From: Siphonodentalium dalli
Lineage: Eukaryota > Mollusca > Scaphopoda > Gadilida > Siphonodentaliidae
Direction: 5' to 3'
Length of the DNA: 64,000 nt
Assembly (NCBI GenBank): GCA_032622095.1
Contig: CP136066.1
Span: 188,208,716-188,272,715 of the forward strand
The notes beneath the pieces were generated by a model, which ran no database searches, had not been told where the DNA came from, and saw only the letters and a list, made by a program, of their open reading frames with translations. Made by a program: the position numbers and the translations under genes. How positions within the stretch are numbered: position 1 is the first letter of the stretch; every line of letters begins with the position of its first letter. Shown here piece after piece: positions 24,086 through 36,016 of the stretch.

Positions 24086-24299
24086 CAGTAATGCTCTAAG
24101 TAATCGACTTCTTAACCACAGCAGAATTATGGGTAACTTTTCAGGATTTAGTCGGAAATATGGCTTGTTGCCATTCACCGGAAAGCTCTCAGGGGAGAGC
24201 TTTCCGGTGAATGGCAACAAGCCATATTTCCGACTAAATCCTGAAAAGTTACCCATAATTCTGCTGTGGTTAAGAAGTCGATTACTTAGAGCATTACTG
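24086..24299. mobile_element. Family D TA-flanked foldback MITE, full length
   Basis: This 214-bp copy is flanked by TA (24084-24085 and 24300-24301). Two private variants occur in both arms: GACTTCTTAAC with GTTAAGAAGTC, and TTCACCGGAAAG with CTTTCCGGTGAA. The stem is essentially perfect. Confidence 0.93.
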
Positions 24300-24616
24300 T
24301 ATTAATATTATTAAATATTAAGTTGCTAAATTGTGCATCATTTTCACTTATAATAGTACAACAAATTGAACAATACTCGGAAAGAAACAACTGGTTGACC
24401 CAAATATCTAACACTGATCAGCTGATAGGTAGCGAACTGCTTTCAAAGACAAAATTAGTATATCCGCAGAATAAAATAGTTACACTTACTACTTTTTTTT
24501 TTTAAATTACCCAGACATTTCATAGTAATTTCATTTAATGTTACAAATAACAATTAAGATTAATTGGCAGTAACTCTACTAAATTAATGAGCCCATGTCA
24601 GTGTCTATAAACAGGA

Positions 24617-24713
24617 AAGAGTGAATGGTAACAAGCCATATTTCCGAATAAATCCTGAAAAGTTACCCATAATTCTGCTGTGGTTCAGGAGTCGATTATT
24701 TAGGGCATTACTG
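24617..24713 (+). mobile_element. Family D single right arm
   Basis: GTGAATGGTAACAAGCC through GGAGTCGATTATTTAGGGC, ending ATTACTG and TA (24714-24715). No left arm is present. Confidence 0.8.
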
Positions 24714-24715
24714 TA

Positions 24716-25258
24716 TGTACTAAAGGGAAAGATAATGCTTTGCACGAAATGCACTGATAATATCATACAAATGATCATTCTCTTTCCATTTGGGATTGCC
24801 GGACATCCCCTAGTGATATACAGGGATCCATCAACATTACAAGGGCAATGACCTTCACCTCAATGTTTTGTTGCAGTATAGGAATTTCATGGAAATTTCT
24901 AATAGCTTTTGCTCACTTTTCGCGAACATACATTTATTCTGACTGTCCAGTATCACATAGTGTGTTGTTCCGGAATTCCCGGGTGACAGCGCGGTAGCAT
25001 TTCCTCTCAGTCGGGCGTCATTACAGAGTTTCCTGGCACAGCCTTGGTGATAGTGTTAAGTATGGTAAAACCTGCTAATTGACCTCTCTGTAGACAATGC
25101 CTAGAAAAACAATCAATTTCGCATGGCAGATCCTCTCCTAGCTCCTAATAAGTAGGGTGAAGGAGATTCCAAGCATGATGATGGGGTCGTGTTAGGACGA
25201 AATGTACTTATGTGACCCGCCATATCAAATCCAGTCGGAAGTCGGGATTTTTTTACCC
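24716..25258. other. No gene or repeat recognised
   Basis: Intronic sequence leading into the composite MITE at 25259. No splice-supported coding was seen. Confidence 0.5.
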
Positions 25259-25462
25259 TGTGCCAATGCATTCTCTTATATATGCGAGTCGAACTGTATA
25301 AGAGAATGCATTGGCCTAACAATTTTTTACAATTTTAATAATTTGTTCTTGTATTCTTTAGGATTTAGTCGGAAATATGGCTTGTTTCCATTCATCGGAA
25401 AGCTCGAAAAATTACCCATAATTCTGCTGTAGTTAAGGAGTTAATTAGTTTGGGCATTACTG
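25259..25462. mobile_element. Composite: A/B/C-type cassette and spacer joined to truncated family D
   Basis: A shortened hairpin cassette (25262-25315, lacking the CCATAGG core) is followed by CTAACAATTTTTTACAATTT and ATTCTTTA, as in family C. The sequence then passes directly into GGATTTAGTCGGAAATATGG of family D, with both D arms but no left D end. It finishes GGGCATTACTGCA. Neither TTAA-type terminus is present. Confidence 0.75.
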
Positions 25463-26341
25463 CAAGACAATGTCAGCTAAATGCACCCCCCCCCCCCCCT
25501 CCACTGCAAAACCTTCCAAGAACTTAAATACATGTACTTCTCTCTTTCCCAATTTTGACCAAAATGTTAAAAAATTTGAAATTCTTGATGTGTTTGTCAA
25601 AAGTGGGAATTATAAATGAATAAAACACTAGAATCAGTTACTGTTTTGATTGAAATTCCTTCAGCAATTGAGCAATTTTTGGATGAAATTAGGAAATTTC
25701 AAATTAATAACTCAAAATATTGTATTTGAAATTCAAAATATAGAATAAATAAGATCGCACCAACCACACTTGTTCAATCCCTAATTGACAAGTTGTTATG
25801 ACCTACTAGTCAGGAGGGCAGCGTTTACTGGTCAATCTGATAAACCCTGTCTGATATCGGCTGAATTACAATTCATCACTTATGCAACTTACATATGTTT
25901 CCATAACTGTCAGTCTATATACCAAAAATCAGTGAAATGTTTTCCACTGTATCAGCCATTGTGAAGCGAGTCACAACAAAGTCTTCAATAACAAATATAT
26001 CATAAGCATGGAGGGACCTGATTGTATGCAAGCATGTAGCGTATTAATTTCTGATGCATTTATTGAGAAGGTTATTAGTGATGTCAAACCGCGTGGTCGC
26101 CGTGGTGATGGATCGTCTATTTTCATGCTGCTTCTCCTCACAGTTCCGCTATTTTTTATGTTTTATTTTCCACGCTGATACTTCATCAATAATCGTATGT
26201 TGTATATATTTGCGGTGGCTCTGATTGATGGGGTTCCACACCTGGAATATCTGTCTATCTTCTGGCCAGGACTTAAGGCCAGATATTGCACTGATCCAAA
26301 ACAATATGAATGATGGAATGGTCATTTAGAGAATGGATTCA
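25463..26341. other. No gene recognised; one poly-C run
   Basis: AT-rich intron with a 14-base C run at 25486-25499. Nothing else was recognised. Confidence 0.5.
25486..25499 (+). repeat. 14-base C homopolymer
   Basis: Uninterrupted C run just right of the composite MITE. Confidence 0.95.
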
Positions 26342-26582
26342 ACCTTTCTATACTCAATGGATTCTCACATGAGTCAGAACAATATACATTGAAATAGTCT
26401 ATTATTTATCTGGAGGGGTATTCATAAAACATAAGCAGACAACAGATAATAAAAGCGCAAAAGGAGTCCTAATTTTTGGAGGGAAATGTTCAGATAATAA
26501 GTTCAACAATCGTTTGTTGAACTTATTATCTGAATATTTCTTACGGGAACTACTCGTCAATGAGTATTTAGTATAGAAAGGG
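26342..26582 (-). mobile_element. Family F MITE, inverted orientation, about 241 bp
   Basis: It begins CCTTTCTATACTCAATGG and ends GAGTATTTAGTATAGAAAGGG. The palindrome GTTCAACAATCGTTTGTTGAAC lies near the right end with CTACTCGTCAATGAG beside it, so the element is reversed relative to 15780. The flanking TTAA is degraded. Confidence 0.82.
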
Positions 26583-26667
26583 TAAAACTTCCAACAGTTG
26601 TATGCAGCTATATCTGGTGTGAATTAATTGTTTCCAAGTTCTTATGGTTATAATAACTACCTTATTA

Positions 26668-26754
26668 ATTTACGTTTATTGTAGGCATACATGTATTTAT
26701 GAAATAGTGTTATTTACGTTTATTATAGGCATAAATGTATTTATTAAATAGTTG
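26668..26754 (+). repeat. 44-bp tandem duplication
   Basis: ATTTACGTTTATTRTAGGCA with the following ATRAATGTATTTATKAAATA occurs twice, starting at 26668 and 26712. Confidence 0.85.
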
Positions 26755-27643
26755 TTTTACTCCAGGCACATCAGAGAGACTGAATCAATTATTCCATGAA
26801 ATATATGGAAACAGAAATTACATGGATGAAGATGAGAACTCCCATTGAGGATCTGAGGTAGAGGTAACAATCCACTTTTTGGCAGGTATGGGTAATAGGC
26901 AAAAAGTGAGTATTCCCGTCATCATGACAGGCCAAAATGAGAAATTAATGTATAATAGATTATCATAAGAACCTGAAAATTATTCTACATTTCCAAAAAA
27001 ATATCAGAAATCCCACTTCTGACACCAGATACAGAAATGACATGTATATTCCCAAGCGGGCATTCATGTGTTAACCCATCAATGGTGTGATATTTTGGCT
27101 GCTTTATTACGGGTAAATAATTCGGCATTCCTGCGGTTAATATGACACTTCTACTTAGCGATGCTTCATTAGTACTGCAGATAGTCGGAGCAATGTAAGA
27201 GATCAGAAAAACCCGGGCAGCCAGTTGGCATGGGACCATTTCATTGCAAAAAATATGATCAGTGCAGAGGAAAAAAACAAATATGACATATGTCTTATCA
27301 ATCAGGATGTAGAGGCCATGATCTTGGAGATTTCAAGTGCCGCACATAAATTAGGAACATTTTGAAGAAGTCACAACTCGAGTTCATTAGCGTGGCTAAT
27401 TTAGTAGCCAATTTCATCTTCACTTCTTTCTTGATTGGTGAAGAGCCACAAATTTGACGAAGAGTAATTTTGGTATAATTATGATTGGCAGTTTTAGGAA
27501 ATTTATGCACGGTCAATATCCTTGATGAGAACTTTTTTTTTCTCAGTTATGATGTTTTTGTGTACCGAATACGATCTGATGATTAGCGGGTGCCGCGAGG
27601 TTGCCATCTCATTTGCAGTCACCTTAGATATCAATATCAAAGT
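26755..27643. other. No gene or repeat recognised
   Basis: Intronic sequence. A minus-strand frame of 84 codons at 26985-27239 has no recognised homology. Confidence 0.5.
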
Positions 27644-27645
27644 TA

Positions 27646-27819
27646 CAGTAATGCCCTAAATAATCGACTCCTTAACCACAGCAGAATTATGGGTAATTTT
27701 TCAGGATTTAGTCAGAGAGCTTTCCGATGAATGGCAACAAGCCATATTTCTGACTAAATCCTGAAAAATTACCCATAATTCTGCTGTAGTTAAGGAGTCG
27801 ATTATTTAGGACATTACTG
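27646..27819. mobile_element. Family D foldback MITE, 174-bp derivative
   Basis: TA flanks it at 27644-27645 and 27820-27821. The left arm lacks AAATATGGCTTGTTGCCATT-type sequence. Private variants GGGTAATTTTTCAGG and TTTAGTCAGA are mirrored as CCTGAAAAATTACCC and TCTGACTAAA in the other arm. Confidence 0.9.
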
Positions 27820-28070
27820 TACGTACAAGAATATATTTTTTTGGAAAACACACGTTTCCTCAGACTTTTGGATGAACATCGCTACGAATGAATCTAATGA
27901 AAGAATGGGAATCAATACATTGAATGATTTCATCTTATCTTGTCATTTGGTATATTTTGGGTATTTGATATTATCACTATTTGATTTTACAGCACTTATA
28001 TTGCAGTATGGATGCACCATACACAAACACCCAGCTATATATATAGCATGCTGTTCATCTAAACCCATAA

Positions 28071-28210
28071 AACAGCTTTGATATGCCATACATTGGATAC
28101 TGTCCCTGATTGAAACACCCATTTCCACCACCAAGAACTAAACAGCTTTGATATGCCATACCATGGAAACTGTCCCTGATTGAAACACCCATTTCCACCA
28201 CCAAGAACTA
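28071..28210 (+). repeat. 70-bp tandem duplication
   Basis: Two units, 28071-28140 and 28141-28210, begin AACAGCTTTGATATGCCATA and end CACCACCAAGAACTA. They differ at only a few positions, so the duplication is recent. Confidence 0.93.
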
Positions 28211-29939
28211 TCTATGCATAGGAAAATCATAAATGACAGCATTTGCCAACTTCCCCTTGTTTGCATAATAATTTGTCTATGCTTGAAGCAGTGTCATTTA
28301 TGTCGGGTTGATAACCCAGTTGATTGGCATGTAAAATTGTAGGGAATTGAAATCTATGCCTGGATTCAAACGATATAGAGACAGCTACACTGCCGTATAT
28401 GGGGAATATAATTGTTATATCAGCACAAGCCATGATATGTGTGCGAAAATTAAACATTTAATGTGCGACAATGATATTTTATTGTTGAACAATATGACGG
28501 GGGTTTGACAGTTATGGTCTTGTCTAACAACCTATATCTGCACTGTACATTTCTTAGGTGTTGTTCCTCCCTTCATTCTGTGGTATAAACTTGTAAAAAA
28601 ATTATGACATATTGATAGTGAACGTGGGTCATTTTATAACTCTCACATAATATTAACTCCCCCGCAGTCCGGGACCAGACTGGAGCTATGATAAGAGATA
28701 TTTTCGCCTTGAAATGTATAATTTCTTCATTTTTTTGCCAAGGATAATTCAATTCTCCCTGCCTCCCTGCTATTCCAGTATGTATTTACATGCACCAGAT
28801 AAGGAACAATGCATAGCAATGTATTTAACTACAAGAATTAAAGTGTGTTTACTGATTCTATTTTCGTTATGAATGGGCCATCACATTTGCATATCATAGA
28901 CGGCTGATACTTAGGTGTTATTGAACTAAAGATTTTGAAAATAATATTAGAAATACATGTAATAGAAAGTGTTCAATATGCCTTTTAAATTTGGATACAT
29001 CAGCCAGATGGCACCAACATTTCCTAATATTACTGATCAGAGATTCTAGAACTGATATAAATGCATATGATATACCAGCCACCTATGACCTTCCCAATTT
29101 CAAGGCAGCATGTGTGATAACGTACTCTAAATCATTGCTTATAGAAGTAGGTTAATAATATAAGTCGCGAGACAGAATTGAAACCCATTACTCAATTTTT
29201 GTTCAACATTGCCAATTATAATAATAAATGTGAAGTTCCCAGCGTCAATCAGGGAGACCTCAATCCGCTGAGAAAATGTCTGATTTTGTAAGTACCGTGA
29301 AAGCTCATATAAACAATTCGAAATTAGAACAATAATGATGAAATTAGTTTCTCAGCTGCCGGGAGTACGGGTTCGTGTATGCTTACCCCATAAACTATAT
29401 AACTGCGCGTCACATTGGTGTATGTAACAGGAAAAAATTCCTATTAGCCTGTAAACTATTTCGTATTAATTTCACCAGTCCATCAACAGGGATACCTTGT
29501 CAAACGATGTTGGATATGAGAAGAGAAATTGATGAAGGCAGGTTATCGTGGCTTCAGTGTTTGAAATGCTGGCAGCAATCGTAGTCACACTATTCACAAT
29601 AGTAATTCGTGGGTATGGGAAACTACACATGGATGTCAAGGTCACTAAGATTAGAGTCTCACACATAAACATTTTTTTGGAGTTGACTGCTTCCTTTTTT
29701 TTTGTTTAGTTAACTTTGTTTCAATGTAATTATTCCTAAACTGACTGACCATCTATTAATGTGTGTTTAGACATTTTTTATTACTAGAAGTCTGAAAACA
29801 AGTTCATATTTGTTAGACATATGGCTTGGCAAATCAAACCATTCATTGCTAATAGACTGGAATTCCAAGTTAAATTGTGTTGACATTTGAATTTCCAACC
29901 AATATTTAGTGGAAAGTATGATCTTTTCAGGCCAAACGA
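28211..29939. other. No gene or repeat recognised
   Basis: About 1.7 kb of intronic sequence free of the MITE families listed here. Confidence 0.5.
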
Positions 29940-29943
29940 TTAA

Positions 29944-30373
29944 AGGTACTCAATCTGATTTGATGGTCCCCATATGATCAGATTACAACAACATTTTTTT
30001 AAATGCCGCTTCAGCTATCAGAATCGATTAAATTGCCCAAAAATAATGTTATCCACAGTCAACTATAGTATAAAATTGCCCGAAACATGTTGTTAATCAA
30101 CATGTTGTTCGATGAATTTTTGCCTTATTATCAACACAAATCCTCTTTATTTTAGTGTTATCCATCTTCGTTCGTAATTCGGCCCGAGATCGTTGGCTTG
30201 TCAAATTTTTACTGAGCCACTAATAAGTCTTGATAGTGAAAAATAATAGATTTCAAAAATTGATATAAAATAACTCGGAACTTTGATAGGTGGGTTCCTC
30301 GACTCGATTCAATTTTTTTTACCCCGAATCCAAATAATAGTAATTGAGGGGCGTATAATCAGATTATGCATCT
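29944..30373. mobile_element. Family H TTAA-flanked element, diverged copy
   Basis: TTAA (29940-29943 and 30374-30377) flanks AGGTACTCAATCTGATTTG ... AATCAGATTATGCATCT. It shares GGGTTCCTCGACTCGATTCA and TTTTTTTACCCC-type blocks with 10283-10751, but the left internal arm is diverged. It is older than that copy. Confidence 0.7.
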
Positions 30374-30377
30374 TTAA

Positions 30378-32307
30378 TATTTTCCTACTTTCAATAAAAG
30401 TTTAAACTCACATGGCAGTAAATCGGAACATTTCTGACCATATGACGGAGCCTCAGAGAAATTTGTTAACAGTTATGAAATTATTGAGGTTTCAGAAAAT
30501 TATAATTAAGGAAAAATGTTATACAAATAGAATTTACAATATAGTTAGGAAATTTTTGTTTGGTCCAGGGACAGATGAGTTGAAGTTATGAATATTCAAA
30601 TTTTGACTACCCCCCCCCCCCCCCTTTCCCTCCATAACAGATTGGCCAGCCATAGCCGTATATTGACCACACGTAAAATTCATGGCATCAATAGACTTTC
30701 ATTAGCTAATCAGTTAAACAATGCGTATAGACCTAGAAGAATGCGTTGTCGGAAAGCCCAGGAGTTTAAGTTCATTATAATAAGAATGTGGCTGGCGTCC
30801 TGGTGTATTATTGTATGAAAACAATCCCTAGTAACACCAACCTGCGAAACACAACATTATACGCTGTGCTCTGTATATTTATAATATCCACGCACTGTTC
30901 TTCAGCTAATGATCCTACATGCTAGCATTGTTGAAGAAAGACTAGTTATCTACGGGACCTGCCAAAATAAATCTCTGGGGAAGTTCTGATGGCCAGGATA
31001 GCACCGATAAATCATGTAATCATTTTTCCGCAATACTGTTTTAATTTGTTTTTGATTCAGTCATAAATGAATCAGTTTTCATGTGTTGCTATATACTGAT
31101 AGGGGTTTGGCACATCAATCTTTTCCATGTCATAGTGCACCGTTAACTTATTCAGAATTTTTTCACTATCGTCTTATGATGAGGTCATATTTTAATTTGA
31201 AGAAGGGCCAGTGGTTCTGATAACCATTTCTTCCCTCTGCATTAAAACATTCGCACCACATATATTAGATAGATGTTTTTAAGATATATGTTTGCCTATA
31301 CTATCGGTATGGTGAGTTTCAACTCAACTCGGCATCCCCGAAAAAAGGCAGTTTGGTTGTTATTTATCAATCCCCCCCCACCACCCACTGATAAAAATGA
31401 TAGGTGGTACAAAATTGGATGGTGATCCTGATTCTGAAACCCCTGATATAGGTCTGAGAATAATTCAGATAAACAAATCATTATAATGACACTGTCCATA
31501 CAACAAATTTGTATTACATATATATAAATGGTACTAAAAAATTTCTTTTGGTTGTTTGTGCCAGTTAAACATAAAAATTTGATCATGAAATTAACCGGCT
31601 GATAACAAGGTAATTGCTGATGGGTAGTTAATTGATTCCCATTCATTCATTTTTTTAATTTTATTGGGCTGTGTAGGGCAACTGGCCACAAGTTTGAGTG
31701 AATAGAGTGAAGAATGGTGACTTAAAAATCCACACATCCCACTTCTACCTCCACCTTCCAAAAAAGTTTGGAAGGGTAAATGAAAATGTTTCTAAGGGTA
31801 AATGGTGCAGACATCAGCTCCACCTGATAAGCCGGCTATAATTGGCTATCAGTCCACAGCCAGGGGTGGCTGGTTAGGGCCATGTGGCTGGCCTGTTCTA
31901 ACATGCTACCAGATTAACCAGTACTTAATTAATCACTTGCAATATGCAAAGGCAACACTACCCTTCTTTTATAACTGTATCATAATCAAATTCACTTTCA
32001 CCTCCACGGGCCCCCACAGCCAGAGCTTTCAATGTATATCAGGACCAAGCTATAAAGATTAGGACTAGATTGGGGCAGGATTGCTTTTGACATCAGAGCA
32101 GATTTTAGAACTCTCCCACTGTTAGCCTCCTATGACCTTTGATATAACCTTTTTTGACCTTTGATTTTACCTCTTAAGATCCTTGTGGGATCTCTTGATC
32201 TGAGCATATCACCCATTGAGTCTAAGCATCTCCTTTAGATTTGATTTTAATAAAGCATACAGTCACAATTTAGCCTCATATAAATTTTTAGTAATGATGG
32301 GTGCCCT
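30378..32307. other. No gene recognised; poly-C runs
   Basis: Intronic sequence with a 15-base C run at 30610-30624 and an 8-base C run at 31372-31379. No recognised exon. Confidence 0.5.
30610..30624 (+). repeat. 15-base C homopolymer
   Basis: The longest C run in the window, followed by TTTCCCTCC. Confidence 0.95.
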
Positions 32308-32311
32308 TTAA

Positions 32312-32418
32312 CCCTTCCATGACTGGAGCTTCCTGTAGGGAGCCCCATACAGGTGGCAGCTTGTATTGCTGAGTGTCATCTGTTCACATATGTGAGGGGC
32401 TCCATAAGGGTAGTCTAA
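32312..32418. mobile_element. Family B-derived left end, 107 bp
   Basis: TTAA (32308-32311) precedes CCCTTCCATGACTGGAGCTT, then CCTGTAGGGAGCCCCATAC. A small inverted counterpart, GGGGCTCCATAAGGG, lies near its end. It directly abuts another complete family B element that begins with the same 19 bases. Confidence 0.7.
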
Positions 32419-32674
32419 CCCTTCCATGACTGGAGCTTCCTGAAATTTTGTGAAAACCCTGTGCCAATGCATTCTCTTATATATGCGAGTCAGCCTCACG
32501 AGTCAGCCTCACATATATAAGAGAATACATTGGCCTAATATTTACTTTGTCCTTGTAAGCCAGCTCATTCTCTTACATATGTGAGGCTCCCTATGGGAGA
32601 CTCGCATATATTAGAGAATGAACTGGCATAGGATCTTTAATGCTGCACCAGTGCAGCTCCCCATCATGAAAGTG
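32419..32674. mobile_element. Family B TTAA MITE, 256 bp
   Basis: It starts CCCTTCCATGACTGGAGCTT, then GAAATTTTGTGAAAACCC. The first cassette has a duplicated AGTCAGCCTCACG core. The second cassette has core CTCCCTATGGGAG. The right end is AATGCTGCACCAGTGCAGCT, then CCATCATGAAAGTG, with TTAA at 32675-32678. The next family A element begins 25 bp later. Confidence 0.85.
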
Positions 32675-32699
32675 TTAACAAGTTTTGAACCCTCCTTAA

Positions 32700-33092
32700 C
32701 CCTTTACCCAACAAAACGGCCAAAACCGGCCAAATAAAGCTTCAACAGCCTAAAATATTTTCGGTCTGTCTCAATAGAACCATACAAATATGGATATCAT
32801 TGGAACCGGCTCCTTGACCACATTGTGATAGTTACAGTTATGCCCTGTGCCAATGCATTCTCTTATATATGCGAGTCGACCATAGGTCGCCTCGCATATA
32901 TAAGAGAATGCATTGGCCTAAAAAAAATCTTTTTTTTAACACTTTTTACCATTTTTTCTTACATTCTTTAACAATTTTATAATTTTTAATGTGTTAAGCC
33001 AATGCATTCTCTTATATATGCGAGGCGACCTATGGTCGACTCGCATATATAAGAGAATGCATTGGCACAGGGCCCTTCTGTTGGGTAAAGGG
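32700..33092 (+). mobile_element. Family A TTAA-flanked MITE, complete, 393 bp
   Basis: TTAA (32696-32699 and 33093-33096) flanks CCCTTTACCCAACAAAACGG ... TGTTGGGTAAAGGG. The left arm contains GGCCAAAACCGGCC and a unique region of about 140 bp. Hairpins lie at 32849-32917 and 32998-33066, 69 bp each. The copy is nearly identical to those at 11893 and 46091, suggesting recent activity. Confidence 0.94.
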
Positions 33093-33096
33093 TTAA

Positions 33097-35540
33097 TTCT
33101 CATCAACCTGACAACTCTATTTCGAGCAAAAGTGTCCCACAAGATTGACAACGTTGATGTTACCACAGACGTAAAGTCAGATGTCTCGCATTAAATGCAA
33201 ATCAAAATTTCACCGGAGAATATATGGGATAATAGTCGAGTTTTTCCCATCCCTACATGAGGTTGTAAATGATAATAATTGTATAGAATGCTATCATAAT
33301 ATTTTAAACTGTTTCCTGTTGGTCCTCGTTATACTTGTCAGCTCTATGGTAGTAGGTCAAACTAAAACTATGATGTTGTGGGAACTTTGACGTGATGATT
33401 GATATGTGTCCTGAGAGCTTCCCATTCTGTCAGTGCGATGAACCTGTGATATACGGCTCTGGCTTCTGATTCATGGTCAGAATAAAACTGGCAAATAAAA
33501 CACCGAAAGTACATCACCCACCACTCCCAGGTAAAGCTTTGGACCTTCACCGAAGTTGACCTAATTTTTTTTTTAACGCAGTCTCTCTCAAAAGTTAGGA
33601 CATGACATTGAATATTGTACAGCCGAATTGTAATGCATGCGCTCTTTCCCATGTTAGAATTAACATACCTTTTAGTGTATAGTATATTTATATTATATTA
33701 ATACCCAGACTTGACTACTTATGGTATGGATAATATGTTGACATCTCTCCCCCATGACTATAGTATGACTAGTATTAACATTCACTGTCTTTCTGTCCTT
33801 ATAATACATGAAATATTTATATTTGACATTCTGTACTACATATACAATTGAATCGGGGTCTGCAGATATTATATTATATATATTATATATATATACTTAT
33901 TATTTGACAACTTGATAAATTGTTATTTATTTAAGGGACTGCAGGAAGATGACCAGTATTGGACATGCAGTTCCTGTACAATATTATTAATTTTGTACCT
34001 TTAGTTTAACTGTATAATGTTATGTTTATTGTACAAATAAGTCTATCTATCTCTCAATTTAATATGCAGGAAATTAAATTTTGTTTAGTTTTCCAGATTT
34101 GTTCATTTTTACTGTGTCCATACAAAAAAAAATAATTGCGTTTTGTGATCATAAGAGTTGCATAATATATTTATATGCTAGAAGTACCATAATAAAAAAG
34201 AAAGAGTTCACTTTTATCAAAATAGTGATTGAAGAAATGAAATCGGAAATCATGAAAATCTGAACAAATTGCTTCAAAAATTTCATATTTGACTGATTTC
34301 GCATTCAAATTCCAATGGAAACTATTTTAAACTATGGATGTGAAAACCAAGTCAGAAGCCTGATAATAAAACAGGGGAGACAATTGTAATGAGATGAAAT
34401 CTGGCCATCCGAACAGATATGGTGTGTGGCATCTTGTGGAGCCATGTTGTTATGTCTAGGCAGGCAGTGGATGCTGATTAAGGGGGAGATAATCAGCTCT
34501 CAATGGGTTTACTATAAGTCACGCCTGACATCCTACACTGGCACCTCTCCGTCTGTGTGTTTGAAAAATGTTGCCTATCATCTTACACATAATCGGTTGG
34601 CAACCGCCTACAAAAAACAGATTTTCAAGGTGCGTTTTACACCTCATTTGCCGATTGTAGCAAATATTATCATGGAGTGCTTTTCGCCAAAATAACGAAA
34701 ATGATCCAATGTCAATCCCACACATTTAGCTTCCAACGCGAGAAGAATGAGCATTTTGCTATCCAAAGTATTACTGTCTAGCGATTCAAAAACATTGAGG
34801 AAATCTATACAAAGAAAAGCTTGCCCTGAAGCTAGTTTTTCACTCCAATGGGCTTCATTATCATTTAGCACGAGTTCTATAGCAGCACAAAACACTCAAT
34901 GGATGTTCATTTTGGCGTGTTTTCTTACTCAGAGGGCTATAATGAAAAGAACAACTCATTTTCACAGATAACAATAATGGGTATAAACAGTTTGGAGAAT
35001 GGGCTGACTAACGTCTGATATTGATACTGATACGTGGCCGTGCCGTCTATTGTTGGTCGGAGGCTTCTGTTGGTATAATTGCCGTTAATACATTAAAGTG
35101 GCTGTATACTCCATTTTTAAGTAATTCGGGGTAGCCGACATACTATTATACTATTTACGCAGATGCCATAAATTAAGACCGCGTGTCAAGTCCGTCACAA
35201 AAGTTTATTTTGCGGCTGTAATTTTGCCTGAAATTCTTTTATCCTTTTGATGGGGTGGCTTTGTATAAGTGGCAGGGACCCAGCAGTTTTTTAATTGGCC
35301 CATAATTTTTGATGACTTGTGTTACAATTATCAAGGTGTTAAAATTATGACTGGACATCATTTCTTGGCCATGAAAATTTAAATAGAAATGGACAAGGTA
35401 ACAAAATTTCATCCTCTGCCCCCTGAGATCACCTTTCAGATAATAACTAGTCCTATTCTGCTCCAACCAATTGCTTGAATTCCTGGAGGCAATTGCTCAC
35501 TATAGTCCCCTCATTTGTTGTTTATCAGAAAATAATGAAT
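33097..35540. other. No gene recognised; AT-dinucleotide tract
   Basis: About 2.4 kb without MITEs. A TATATT-rich tract lies at 33866-33897. The end of that stretch (GTACAAATAAGTCTATCTAT near 34033) vaguely resembles a LINE tail, but no reverse transcriptase coding is present, so I do not call it. Confidence 0.5.
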
Positions 35541-35544
35541 TTAA

Positions 35545-35708
35545 CCCTTATACGACTGGAGCTTCTTGAATTTTTTGCGAAAACCATGTGCCAGTTATTC
35601 TGTTATATATGTGAGTCTCCGATATGGGAGACTTGCATATTCAAGAGAATGCACTGGCACACGTTCTTTAATGCTGCACCAGTGCAGTTCCCGTCATGAA
35701 TTAAAGGG
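35545..35708. mobile_element. Family B TTAA MITE, single hairpin, 164 bp
   Basis: TTAA (35541-35544 and 35709-35712) flanks CCCTTATACGACTGGAGCTT ... AGTTCCCGTCATGAATTAAA then GGG. One degenerate hairpin, GTGAGTCTCCGATATGGGAG, is present instead of two, consistent with loss of one cassette and the spacer. Confidence 0.85.
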
Positions 35709-36016
35709 TTAAAGTGGCATGACCATCTTACAGTGATAACAAATTAAATTAAAAAAATACAAAAAATTTGATTATGAACAACATTTTAAATCTGTCTTTG
35801 GACAGCTTTGGATTTATTTTTTCATGTGTCTCCAATTTAATTCAGTTTGCATGAAGTAACTTCACATCGCAAAATAAACTTGCAAATACATTTTTTTATT
35901 TTCAGGACGAACGGACTGTATTTGAGCTTGCTATCTGAACGTCCTTTACAAATGAATAAATGGGAATCTAAAGTTATTTTCTTTGAGTGTCTGGTTATAT
36001 TATTTAATAATATTAA

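Noticed and set aside
1-33092. Regularly recurring palindromes considered as a CRISPR array or bacterial repeats
   Set aside because: Spacing is irregular, the units carry transposon termini with TTAA, TA or 8-bp duplications, and the locus has spliced Meis exons, so this is eukaryotic DNA.
32308-33194. Open frames with RIYKRMHWHR-like sequence, repeated across the window
   Set aside because: They are translations of the A/B/C hairpin cassette, not genes.
33866-34062. Possible LINE 3' tail (AT tract, then GTACAAATAAGTCTATCTAT)
   Set aside because: Only a vague resemblance, with no reverse transcriptase or endonuclease coding nearby and no second copy in the window.
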